A stretch of 21,376 nt of DNA from a virus, in the IMG/VR virus record IMGVR_UViG_3300047546_000406, positions 1-21,376 of that record; one strand, 5' to 3'. Positions within the stretch are counted from its first letter, which is position 1, and each line of letters begins with the position of its first letter. Shown in pieces: positions 1 to 6,439 of this stretch. The notes beneath the pieces were generated by a model. The model was not told where the DNA came from, searched no databases, and worked only from the letters and a program-made list of their open reading frames with translations. The translations under genes and the position numbers were made by a program.

Positions 1-303
1 CATAGAATTATTTATTGGATGCATCATGGATATTGTCCTGACATAATAGACCATATTGATAAAAATCCTGGAAATAATAAAATAGAAAATTTAAGAGGTG
101 TTTCACATAAAGCTAATATGTTAAACAGAAATCCAAATAAAGGTAAAACTCTACCAACAGGTATTTGTTGGGATAAAAGAAGAAAAAAATATAAAGTAAT
201 GATAGGTGGTATAAACATTGGTCGTTATGATGAATTATCAAAGGCAATAGAAATTGCAAATAATGTTAGAAATGAAATGCTAAATAAATTGATAGATGGA
301 TAA
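1..303 (+). CDS. HNH endonuclease with C-terminal AP2 domain, 5' truncated
   Basis: The frame is open from base 1, so the N-terminus lies outside the window; the first internal ATG at 19 is not a credible start because the HNH motif begins before it. Visible residues carry the HNH_3 pattern: HRIIYWMHHG, then DHIDKNPGNN, then NLRGVS and two later Asn. From about residue 54 an AP2-like DNA-binding fold follows (TGICWDKRRKKYKVMIGG, then GRYDELSKAIEIAN). This HNH-AP2 arrangement is the usual architecture of free-standing phage homing endonucleases, which nick or cut DNA and spread by homing. The stop overlaps the start of the methyltransferase by 8 bases. The gene is very AT-rich: 27% GC by hand count over bases 1-120, far below the packaging genes, as expected for an inserted selfish gene. 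Family call is firm; activity is inferred. Confidence 0.88.
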   Translation, partial: HRIIYWMHHGYCPDIIDHIDKNPGNNKIENLRGVSHKANMLNRNPNKGKTLPTGICWDKRRKKYKVMIGGINIGRYDELSKAIEIANNVRNEMLNKLIDG

Positions 304-868
304 TAAAAAAGATATAATAAAAAAATACAGCAATGGTATAAAAATTAGTGAAGAAGAATTTTTAAAAGCAGAACTTCAAATGGGAATAAGTTTTGACAAT
401 CCTGCTTTCACAAATTTAGCAGCAGAAGTAGCAAAGATTGTCAGACCATTAGGGCAGAGCATTCTTGATTATGGAGCAGGAACGGGGGTTTATGCTGATG
501 CCTATTACAAAGCAGGAATGGAAACCTATGTTTATGAAATCTTTGAGCCACACAGAAGATACATAAAAGAGAATGCTCCACATTTAACAATTATAGATGA
601 GCCAATTACTACCGATGTTCTTTCATGGATTGAGGTTGCAGAGCATATGACCGATGAGGAAATCAATCAGTTATTCAAAAAGATAAAGCCTACCTATATT
701 CTTTTCTCATCTACTCCTGAGCATACGGATTGGGATGCTGAGTGGGGGCATATCCATGTGCAGAGCCATGAAAAATGGGTAGAAGATTTATCAAAGCATG
801 GTTATCAATTAATTCAGAATCTATCACACCCAACACCCTGGGCAAAACTATTCAAATGCGAATTTTAG
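296..868 (+). CDS. Class I SAM-dependent methyltransferase
   Basis: A 190-residue protein with a clear SAM-binding motif I at residues 56-64 (ILDYGAGTG), an acidic residue at the end of strand 2 (E81), and a motif IV region around 107-118 (DVLSWIEVAEHM) that resembles small-molecule or sugar methyltransferases of the UbiE/Methyltransf_11-23 type more than DNA methylases. No DPPY or PC DNA-methylase motif is visible, so a direct DNA-base methylase is less likely. A C-terminal stretch HIHVQSHEKW is typical of family members acting near glycans. The start overlaps the HNH gene and the stop overlaps the next glycosyltransferase by 13 bases, so the two enzymes are probably made together. Substrate unknown: a sugar on modified DNA or a surface glycan are both possible. 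Confidence 0.82.
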   Translation: MDNKKDIIKKYSNGIKISEEEFLKAELQMGISFDNPAFTNLAAEVAKIVRPLGQSILDYGAGTGVYADAYYKAGMETYVYEIFEPHRRYIKENAPHLTIIDEPITTDVLSWIEVAEHMTDEEINQLFKKIKPTYILFSSTPEHTDWDAEWGHIHVQSHEKWVEDLSKHGYQLIQNLSHPTPWAKLFKCEF

Positions 869-1863
869 CAGTCGGTTCAAGACAATCAGGAGTATCTTAT
901 CATAGGCTTTTTATTCCTACTATGTATTTACCGAAGCAGTATGCAATGCTGACAGATACATTAACAGAGGAAGAACTTGAGAAAGGATATGACATAGTTT
1001 TTATCAATCGTTATGTTATAGGTCATGAGGCGAATAGCATTGACAACCTCCGCAAAAAATACGGCTTTAAGTTGATAGTAGATATCGATGATTACTGGTA
1101 TCTTGATGTTTGGCATATGCTTTATTCTACCTATCCTGTGCAGCGAATCATTGACCATATCAAGATTGCAGATGTAGTTACCTGCACAAATGAAAGGCTA
1201 TACAATGAAATCAAGCAGCTAAATAACAACGTACACATCCTTCCGAATGCTTTGCCTTACGGAGAGGACCAATTCACAACTGATAAAACAGAATCAGATT
1301 TAGTTCGTTTTATCTGGGCAGGTTCGGCTACCCATGAAAAAGATATGGCTATTCTAAAAAGACCGATGCAAAGAATATCAGCAGACCCTTTTATTAAAAG
1401 CAAGGCACATTTTCAGATATGCGGATATGAGCCTGATGATAAAATAAAAACCCCCATTTGGCACAGGATGATAGATAACTTTCTCTCAGGATTCAATGTG
1501 AATGGAAATATCAGAGAGGGATTGCCTGTGGACCTTTACATTAACTTCTACAAAGAAGCAGATGTCAGCCTTGTACCTTTGGTAGAATCAAGGTTCAACG
1601 GCATGAAATCCAATCTTAAAGTATTGGAGGCAGCGACTAAATCCTTGGCAGTTATCTGCTCAAATGTTCAACCCTATTCAGAATGTCCTCATGTGATAAA
1701 AGTAAACAGGCAGTCGGATTGGTTTGAATCTGTTAAAAAAGTTTGCAAAGATGCTATTTATAGAAAAGAGATGGGGGAAGCCAATCGTGAGTGGTGCTTG
1801 GAAAACTTTGATATCAGAAAAATAAATATAGAACGAAAACAAATCTTTGAATCATGCCTGTAA
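856..1863 (+). CDS. GT-B fold glycosyltransferase (GT4-like)
   Basis: I chose the ATG at 856, giving 335 residues, because MRILAVGSRQSGVSYHR is the standard first strand and loop of GT-B enzymes; an upstream in-frame ATG at 775 only adds translation of the methyltransferase gene. The N-terminal half has an acidic VDIDDYW motif (residues 75-81). The C-terminal Rossmann half starts near RFIWAGSATHEKD (151-163) and contains the donor-binding segment SRFNGMKSNLKVLEAA (245-260), with Glu residues in the position of the GT4 EX7E motif. It should transfer a sugar from a nucleotide donor. The acceptor is not given by the sequence; the neighbours (methyltransferase, HAD phosphatase, ParB-like, second glycosyltransferase) suggest phage DNA modification or decoration of the virion or host surface. 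Confidence 0.8.
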   Translation: MRILAVGSRQSGVSYHRLFIPTMYLPKQYAMLTDTLTEEELEKGYDIVFINRYVIGHEANSIDNLRKKYGFKLIVDIDDYWYLDVWHMLYSTYPVQRIIDHIKIADVVTCTNERLYNEIKQLNNNVHILPNALPYGEDQFTTDKTESDLVRFIWAGSATHEKDMAILKRPMQRISADPFIKSKAHFQICGYEPDDKIKTPIWHRMIDNFLSGFNVNGNIREGLPVDLYINFYKEADVSLVPLVESRFNGMKSNLKVLEAATKSLAVICSNVQPYSECPHVIKVNRQSDWFESVKKVCKDAIYRKEMGEANREWCLENFDIRKINIERKQIFESCL

Positions 1864-2267
1864 CTAAATGTGAATCAAATGGCAAGTGGAAAATCGGAAA
1901 TGGACCTTGCATCTACTCAACAAGAGAGAAAGCAGTTGAAGTATGGACAGCCATCCTTGCTTCCGGAAAGTATGCAGCAGATTCTAACAAGGTGTCTTAT
2001 GATTATGATGATACTTTAACAAAAAAAGAATACCAAGATAAAGCAAAGCAGGACATCGCAGATGGCAAGATAGTTTATATCATCTCTGCCAGGCATGAAG
2101 TATCAGGAATGAAAGCATTGGCTGAAGAATTAGGAATTCCAATGAGCAGGGTTTATGCCACAGGTTCAAATGGAGAAAAGATAAAAAAGGTAAAAGAACT
2201 TAACATTGGAAAACATTATGACAATAATCAGGATGTAATTCGTAAAATATCCGAATTAAATGCATAA
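1854..2267 (+). CDS. HAD-like phosphatase with N-terminal phage domain
   Basis: A 137-residue protein. Residues 47-130 look like a compact HAD hydrolase: motif I SYDYDDTLT with D50, D52 and T54; motif II IISAR with S78; Lys residues at 109-114 for motif III; motif IV as D123-x3-D127. There is little room for a cap, so it may act on a macromolecular or small phosphorylated substrate (5'-nucleotidase or polynucleotide phosphatase type). Residues 1-37 are a separate small domain (TKCESNGKWKIGNGPCIY, then an EKA...WTAILA helix) that I recall as a short module appended to various phage proteins. The start overlaps the glycosyltransferase by 10 bases. HAD enzymes are frequent partners in DNA-modification cassettes, but the substrate here is unknown. 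Confidence 0.72.
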   Translation: MPVTKCESNGKWKIGNGPCIYSTREKAVEVWTAILASGKYAADSNKVSYDYDDTLTKKEYQDKAKQDIADGKIVYIISARHEVSGMKALAEELGIPMSRVYATGSNGEKIKKVKELNIGKHYDNNQDVIRKISELNA

Positions 2268-2268
2268 A

Positions 2269-2278
2269 TTTAACAAAA
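2269..2278 (+). promoter_or_regulatory. TTTAACAA leader motif
   Basis: First of several TTTAACAA-type motifs in leaders (others at 12012, 13634, 14610, 14664). No Shine-Dalgarno sequence is near; A-rich leaders of this kind are usual translation starts in Bacteroidota. Confidence 0.4.
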
Positions 2279-2288
2279 CATCAAAACT

Positions 2289-2486
2289 ATGAATGCGGTA
2301 ATCAGATTCAACCTCAATGAAAAAGATGATAGGATGGCTCACATGAGATGCATCAAATCAACGGACATGGCTCTTGCTCTCTTTAAGATACAGGAACTTG
2401 CTATGGAGTATGAGCATATTAACATAGTCCAACTGAATGATATCTTTGAACAATACAACATCACATTGAATGAAATCATTTGCTAA
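2289..2486 (+). CDS. Small phage protein, unknown function
   Basis: 65 residues, acidic, predicted mostly helical after a short strand (AVIRFNLNEKDD). The layout of a strand ending in FNL, an acidic patch, then helices finishing in a region like FEQYNITLNEI resembles a small protein often seen beside replication or modification genes in Bacteroidota phages, though this copy is shorter than I remember the family. It is preceded by a typical A/T-rich leader containing TTTAACAAAA (about 2269-2278) and overlaps the next zinc-ribbon gene by 17 bases. No catalytic motif or membrane segment is visible. Being in a tight string of genes on the same strand supports that it is real. Confidence 0.55.
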   Translation: MNAVIRFNLNEKDDRMAHMRCIKSTDMALALFKIQELAMEYEHINIVQLNDIFEQYNITLNEIIC

Positions 2487-2607
2487 ATTTGTGGCAGCAT
2501 GGATTACCTGCCGAAACTGCCGAAAGAAATATACCATCACAATTCATAAACAACAAAACCAATCACTATGCCCACATTGCCAGAGTGTAAACCAGAGCAA
2601 AAAGTAA
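2470..2607 (+). CDS. 45-residue zinc-ribbon protein (Com-like)
   Basis: An ATG at 2470 opens a 45-codon frame ending in TAA at 2605-2607. The product has two zinc-binding knuckles, ITCRNCRKKYTI and LCPHCQSVNQ, each C-x2-C, separated by about 17 residues with a basic linker. That layout matches small phage zinc ribbons such as Com of phage Mu, which binds mRNA to allow translation of the DNA-modification gene mom; the match here is by layout only. It fills what would otherwise be an 81-base gap, overlapping the previous gene by 17 bases and the next by 40. The paired CxxC knuckles are very unlikely by chance in a random frame. Function unknown; an RNA- or DNA-binding regulator is the best guess. 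Confidence 0.7.
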   Translation: MKSFAKFVAAWITCRNCRKKYTITIHKQQNQSLCPHCQSVNQSKK

Positions 2608-2765
2608 CCTTCAAGGATTATTTATCTGATGTTTGGTTCATAATCGTTAGGACCTTTCAGATAGTTTATTTCATGACAATAGGAATGATAATTTTCGCTT
2701 TTGTCCTCATTGCAATAGAAGCAGCATTCACATCAAAAGAACTCATTGATATATTTAAAAAATGA
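2568..2765 (+). CDS. Small single-pass membrane protein
   Basis: 65 residues with a polar N-terminus (KPEQKVTFKDYLSD), one long hydrophobic segment at about residues 25-53 (around IVYFMTIGMIIFAFVLIAI) and a short charged C-terminus ending FKK. The start overlaps the zinc-ribbon gene by 40 bases and the stop TGA overlaps the ParB-like gene's ATG (ATGA), which suggests coupled translation. A single long membrane helix would fit a class III-like holin or a superinfection-exclusion protein, but nothing near it looks like a lysis gene, so I do not assign either. A later start would remove only the polar tail. Confidence 0.55.
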   Translation: MPTLPECKPEQKVTFKDYLSDVWFIIVRTFQIVYFMTIGMIIFAFVLIAIEAAFTSKELIDIFKK

Positions 2766-3337
2766 AAATAACAATAACCCCAATATCAAGCATCAAGCCT
2801 AATCCGAACAATCCGAGATTGATAAAGGATGACAAGTTCAAGAAACTTGTTAAATCAATACAGGAATTCCCTGAGATGCTAAACCTTCGCCCTATTGTCA
2901 TAAATGCTGATAATATAGTTCTTGGAGGAAATATGAGGCTCAAGGCTTGTAAAGAAGCAGGACTGAAGCAAGTGCCTGTCATACTCGCTGAAGATTTAAC
3001 AGAAGAACAACAGAAGCAATTTATCATTAAGGATAACGTAGGATTTGGAGAATGGGATTGGGAAGCCTTAGCAAATCAATGGGATAGTGAAGAACTAAGT
3101 GAATGGGGATTGGATATTCCTAATTGGGCTAATGGTCATGAATTGAATAATATGTCTGAAGATGAAATAGATACATCAGAAGAATTTGACCCAATTGGTC
3201 AAGCATCAGGATTGCAAAGAGTTGTTTTTATATTTGACGGCAAAGAAGAAGCAGAAAGTTATTTAAAAAGTTTAGGTGTAGAAGCAAAAAAATCTGGACA
3301 AGCATGGCAAGTAAATCTGACTACCCTATTTACATAA
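2762..3337 (+). CDS. ParB/sulfiredoxin-fold nuclease-like protein
   Basis: 191 residues. The first 80 match the ParB N-terminal domain: a start ITITPISSIKPNPNNPR, a helix KFKKLVKSIQEF, and the signature GGNMRLKACKEAG at 55-67, the NTP-binding/nuclease motif (GxxRxxA). After it comes a segment DNVGFGEWDWEALANQWD that often follows this domain in phage proteins linked to DNA methylases or terminases. There is no HTH or dimer domain of chromosomal ParB, so this is not a partition protein. The C-terminal 40 residues form a separate small fold, and base composition becomes more AT-rich from about 3120. It overlaps the next glycosyltransferase by 34 bases. Likely a DNA-binding or nicking factor for modification or packaging; inference only. 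Confidence 0.82.
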   Translation: MKITITPISSIKPNPNNPRLIKDDKFKKLVKSIQEFPEMLNLRPIVINADNIVLGGNMRLKACKEAGLKQVPVILAEDLTEEQQKQFIIKDNVGFGEWDWEALANQWDSEELSEWGLDIPNWANGHELNNMSEDEIDTSEEFDPIGQASGLQRVVFIFDGKEEAESYLKSLGVEAKKSGQAWQVNLTTLFT

Positions 3338-4077
3338 TATCAAAAGGTAGATATAAAAATCCTTTAACTGCTAAATTCTTTATTGATTATGGTATAGATT
3401 TTCAAGTAGTAGTTGAACCACAAGAAAAGATATACTATCAAAAAGTATTAGGGAAAAATAGAGTTACTGAATTACCATTTTCAAATCTTGGATTGGGTGG
3501 ATTTCCTGCAAGAAATTTCTGTTGGGAAGATTCAATAAGACAAGGTGCTAAAATGCATTGGATTTTTGATGACAACATCTCTGGATTTGCAAAATGGGTA
3601 AATTCAAAAAAAGTTTATATAAATGAAGGATATAAGCCATTGCTATATGTAGAATCATTTGCTCATAAAAACAATATAGATTTATCAGGATTTGAATATA
3701 GATATTTTGTTGCTAAACCACCAAAAACTCCATTTAAAGTAAACTGTCATGTATATTCAGCAATGCTGATAAAAAATGAATTGCCATATAGATGGAGGCT
3801 TAAATATAACGAGGATGTTGATTTATGCTTACAAATTTTGCATAACGGTGGCACAACTGCATCATGTACTTACTACATGACAAATAAAACATCAACTGCT
3901 GCAAAAATGAAGGGCGGTAATCAAGATGAATTGTATAAAGGGAATGACCCAAAAAAGAAATTGTTAAAAGCTAAAATGTTAGAAGCAGTATGGCCACAAT
4001 ATGCTAAAACTGTAATACGATTTAACAGATATCACCATTTAGTAGATTGGTCCGTTTTTAAAAGTAACAAAGGCTAA
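3304..4077 (+). CDS. TAGT-like glycosyltransferase (TET-associated family)
   Basis: 257 residues. Motifs in order: a first strand PIYIISKGRY (8-17), a strand-loop MHWIFDDNI (84-92) that supplies the acidic donor/metal site of GT-A enzymes, and YNEDVDLCLQIL (168-179) as the catalytic acidic loop. This set is what I recall for the TET/JBP-associated glycosyltransferases, which were predicted to add sugars to hydroxymethylated or otherwise modified bases in phage DNA. It sits between a ParB-like gene and terminase, a context known for that family. The gene is strikingly AT-rich (25% GC by hand count over 3361-3420 and 3601-3660), so it was probably acquired separately. No TET/JBP oxidase or base-hydroxymethylase is in the window; it might lie to the left. 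Confidence 0.72.
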   Translation: MASKSDYPIYIISKGRYKNPLTAKFFIDYGIDFQVVVEPQEKIYYQKVLGKNRVTELPFSNLGLGGFPARNFCWEDSIRQGAKMHWIFDDNISGFAKWVNSKKVYINEGYKPLLYVESFAHKNNIDLSGFEYRYFVAKPPKTPFKVNCHVYSAMLIKNELPYRWRLKYNEDVDLCLQILHNGGTTASCTYYMTNKTSTAAKMKGGNQDELYKGNDPKKKLLKAKMLEAVWPQYAKTVIRFNRYHHLVDWSVFKSNKG

Positions 4078-4080
4078 ACA

Positions 4081-4461
4081 ATGGCAAAAAGAATTAAACA
4101 ATCTCATGGTGGTGAATTAAAAGTCCTTCAAAAAGGAGAAACTGCTAATCCTAACGGCAGACCGAAGAAATATGTTACTTTGTTAAAGGAGCAAGGCTAC
4201 AAGTTAAGTGAGGTTAATGATACTATCCAGACAATCATGTCAATGGATATGGAGGAACTGAAGCAGGTATGGGATAACCCTAAAGCCACAATCTTAGAAA
4301 AGACCATAGCAAATGCTTTGATGACAAGCCTAAAGAAAGGAAGCCTTTATTCAATAGATACTTTGTTGAGCAGAGTGTATGGGCGTCCAAAAGAAACTCA
4401 GCAGGTAACAACCGATGGCAAAATAGAGGTAGTATTCACTCAGGGTAAGACAATTCTATGA
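4081..4461 (+). CDS. terS: Terminase small subunit (DUF5681-like start)
   Basis: 126 residues. The N-terminus is basic and contains GETANPNGRPKK, the short DUF5681-type motif often found at the start of small terminase-linked proteins. The remainder is helical (a region around SVNDTIQTIMSMDMEEL-like helices, then LEKTIANALMTSLKKGSLYS and IDTLLSRVYGRPKE), closely resembling proteins directly upstream of the large terminase in Bacteroidota phages. Small terminases bind the packaging site and feed DNA to the large subunit. The TGA stop overlaps the large-subunit ATG (ATGA), which supports coupled expression and the assignment. I see no other candidate for the small subunit. Confidence rests on position plus overall look rather than on a diagnostic catalytic motif. 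Confidence 0.75.
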   Translation: MAKRIKQSHGGELKVLQKGETANPNGRPKKYVTLLKEQGYKLSEVNDTIQTIMSMDMEELKQVWDNPKATILEKTIANALMTSLKKGSLYSIDTLLSRVYGRPKETQQVTTDGKIEVVFTQGKTIL

Positions 4462-5615
4462 TTCTTGAACTACCTGCTCCACATATCAACCAACAAGGAA
4501 TCCTTGACAATTCAAGCAGGTTTCGTGTTGTCATGTGCGGTAGGAGGTTCGGAAAATCAGAACTATCACAGGTAGAAATTATCACCAATGCAATCTTAGG
4601 CAGAGCAGTAGCATACATAACCCCAACTTATGCCCTTGCAAAAACCTTCTTTGATAAATTAGCCAAGGCAGTTCCTTTTGAATCCAATAGGTCAGATTTA
4701 ACAATTGCCTTTCCGAATAATGGCTCGGTCCAATTTTTTACAGGTGAGAGGCTTGATAATTTGCGAGGCAGGAAGTTCCATTTTGTTGTGATAGATGAGG
4801 CTTCATTCATTCCTAACTTAGAGGATGGATGGTTAAACTCAATCCGACCAACCCTAACCGATTACAAGGGAAGGGCATTATTCCTTTCAACTCCTAAGGG
4901 TAAGAATTACTTTTATTCCTTGTACCTCAAAGGTGTTAACGGAGAACTTGATTGGGCATCTTTCAAGTTCAGCACTTATGACAACCCGTACATTGATAAA
5001 ATGGAGGTAGATGATGCGAGAACACAACTTCCAGAGGCGGTATTTGAGCAGGAGTACATGGCGAACCCTGCCGAGAATGCTGCCAACCCTTTCGGCTCTG
5101 CTTTTATCAGACAATGCACTTTTCCTTTATCAACATATCCTGTGGTTTGTTACGGGATAGACCTTGCTAAATCTTTTGACTTTACTGCTATCATTGGTTT
5201 GGATAAGAACGGCTCAGTCGCATACTTTGACAGATTCCAAAAGGATTGGAGGCAGACAAAGCAGACAATCGTTAATTTAACAAAAGCACCCATCCTAATG
5301 GATAGTACAGGAGTGGGCGACCCTATCTTTGAGGACCTGCAAAGGGAAGGCTTAGAAGTTACAGGCTTTAAGTTCAGCCAAACATCCAAGCAGAATTTAA
5401 TGGTCGGTCTGGCTTCAGCCATTCAGCAAAGGAGGATTACTTTTCCTGAGGGGGCAATATCATCGGAATTAGAAATCTTTGAGTATCAGTACACAGCCAC
5501 AGGGGTAAGGTATTCTGCACCGCAAGGATTCCATGATGACTGCGTTATGGCTTTGGGTCTGGCATGGCAGCACCTTCAGAGTAATACAGGAACAGGCAGA
5601 TATTCATTTCTTTAG
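4458..5615 (+). CDS. terL: Terminase large subunit
   Basis: 385 residues with the full two-domain layout. ATPase: Walker A GRRFGKS (28-34), Walker B FVVIDEAS (109-116) with catalytic Glu, and coupling motif LSTPKG (143-148). RNase H-like nuclease: CYGIDLAK with D235, ILMDSTG with D282, and GFHDDCVMAL with D360/D361 for metal binding. It packages DNA into proheads through the portal and cuts the concatemer. At 385 residues it is on the short side of the family but all motifs are present, so it looks intact. It is more GC-rich than the accessory genes before it (27/60 and 33/60 in two hand-counted lines). A 60-base gap follows. Confidence 0.95.
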   Translation: MILELPAPHINQQGILDNSSRFRVVMCGRRFGKSELSQVEIITNAILGRAVAYITPTYALAKTFFDKLAKAVPFESNRSDLTIAFPNNGSVQFFTGERLDNLRGRKFHFVVIDEASFIPNLEDGWLNSIRPTLTDYKGRALFLSTPKGKNYFYSLYLKGVNGELDWASFKFSTYDNPYIDKMEVDDARTQLPEAVFEQEYMANPAENAANPFGSAFIRQCTFPLSTYPVVCYGIDLAKSFDFTAIIGLDKNGSVAYFDRFQKDWRQTKQTIVNLTKAPILMDSTGVGDPIFEDLQREGLEVTGFKFSQTSKQNLMVGLASAIQQRRITFPEGAISSELEIFEYQYTATGVRYSAPQGFHDDCVMALGLAWQHLQSNTGTGRYSFL

Positions 5616-5675
5616 AATATAACGGCGATATTTACCGCAGTAAGATAATTTATCAAACTTTATCTATTTACAATT
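5616..5675 (+). other. Intergenic gap after terL
   Basis: This 60-base spacer is one of few gaps in the window. It has a weak 6-bp inverted repeat (AGATAA ... TTATCT, about 5643-5666) without a following T-run, so I do not call a terminator. The leader just before the next start reads TCTATTTACAATT, similar to the TCTATTTAGTTACA leader before the gene at 15282. No good -33/-7 promoter was found by eye. Confidence 0.3.
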
Positions 5676-6344
5676 ATGACATGGAATGATGTAACAGTTT
5701 TTCAATGGCAGCAGTTAAATGAACTCTATGCCAATGCTGAAGGTCTGACCGATATGGACATATCCGTAAAGGCAGCAGCCATATTGACTAATCAGACAGA
5801 GCATGAGATTGACAGCCTACCCATAAGCCATTTAAAGCCTCTTCTTGCCTCTATTTCTTTTGTGCATGAGGAAATACAGCCTAAGGCTGTAAAGTGGCTT
5901 AAAATCAACGGGAATCGTTACAGGTGCCTATATGACATCAGGCAGATGCCTGTGGCTCGGTATATTGAATCTAAGCACTTCAGTTCCGATGTTAATGGCA
6001 ACCTGCACAGAATCATGGCTTGTATGGTTATGCCTCAGAAAAGGGGATTGCTCGGATGGAAAGATAAAAAGTATAATGCAGCGGACCATTCAGCCTATTC
6101 GGATGATATGTTATCTGCTCCGATAACTGCCGTTCTCGGTTCGGTTGTTTTTTTTTATCAAGTATACAGAGTTTGGATAAAGATTTCAAAGGATTATTTG
6201 ATAGCGGACATGATGAAGAAGGGAGTGAGCAGGTATCAGGCAGAAGCAGCACATCAGGCTTTATGCAGCATTTTGGATGGTTTTATCAAGCCTCACTGGT
6301 TGCCGAATATGAAAGAATCCCATTACAAGAGGCTTATGAGTTAA
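5676..6344 (+). CDS. Tail assembly chaperone, zero-frame product
   Basis: 222 residues starting TWNDVTVFQWQQLNELY, a pattern I associate with tail-assembly-chaperone-like proteins of Bacteroidota phages (an MTW...TVFQ start, a middle section NRYRCLYDIRQMPVARYIE, and VVFFYQVYRVWIKISKDYL). These proteins bind the tape measure and keep it soluble before the tube polymerises. Codons 159-160 are TTT TTT inside a nine-T run, and the -1 frame is open to 6439, so this is probably the short (gpG-like) product, with a longer fusion made by frameshifting. The zero-frame C-terminus after the T-run still looks like genuine protein, which argues against a simple sequencing error. No other chaperone candidate exists before the tape measure. 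Confidence 0.7.
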   Translation: MTWNDVTVFQWQQLNELYANAEGLTDMDISVKAAAILTNQTEHEIDSLPISHLKPLLASISFVHEEIQPKAVKWLKINGNRYRCLYDIRQMPVARYIESKHFSSDVNGNLHRIMACMVMPQKRGLLGWKDKKYNAADHSAYSDDMLSAPITAVLGSVVFFYQVYRVWIKISKDYLIADMMKKGVSRYQAEAAHQALCSILDGFIKPHWLPNMKESHYKRLMS

Positions 6345-6439
6345 ACACATTGAACTTCCTCAATGACCTTGCCTATCTAAAATCCAAAGCAGAGTATGAA
6401 AGCGAATTGATAAAACAAGCATATGGCAAAAAGCATTAA
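5676..6439 (+). CDS. Tail assembly chaperone -1 frameshift fusion (gpGT-like)
   Basis: If ribosomes slip one base back on the T run at 6148-6156, 160 zero-frame residues are followed by 94 from the -1 frame, giving 254 residues. The -1 frame is closed upstream by a TGA at 6104 and open from 6107, so any shift must lie between 6107 and 6344; the T run is the only canonical X XXY YYZ heptamer (T TTT TTT) I found there. The last part of the -1 frame (LVAEYERIPLQEAYELNTL onward, with NFLNDLAYLKSKAEYESEL) reads as a true helical protein, while the 45 residues after the slip look like linker. Such G/GT products are a near-universal feature of long-tailed phages. The alternative is an independent start at ATG 6263 (58 residues). 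Confidence 0.55.
6148..6156 (+). promoter_or_regulatory. Candidate -1 ribosomal slippery site (T9)
   Basis: Nine consecutive T. In the zero frame, codons TTT (6150-6152) and TTT (6153-6155) allow both tRNAs to re-pair after a one-base backward slip. The following codon becomes TTA in the -1 frame. I did not find an obvious strong stem-loop directly downstream by eye. Confidence 0.55.

Noticed and set aside
24-218. Minus-strand frame that looks like a hydrophobic membrane peptide
   Set aside because: The hydrophobicity comes from reverse reading of Lys/Asn/Glu codons in the HNH-AP2 gene.
2762-3337. Plasmid partition ParB
   Set aside because: Only the N-terminal ParB fold is present; the HTH and dimer domains and any ParA partner are missing.
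5616-5675. Possible terminator after terL
   Set aside because: The inverted repeat is only 6 bp with an 11-base loop and no T-run, so read-through is more likely.
5932-6126. + strand 64-codon frame inside the tail chaperone
   Set aside because: It is in the other alternative frame, not the -1 frame used by the extension, and has a Cys/Leu-rich shadow composition.
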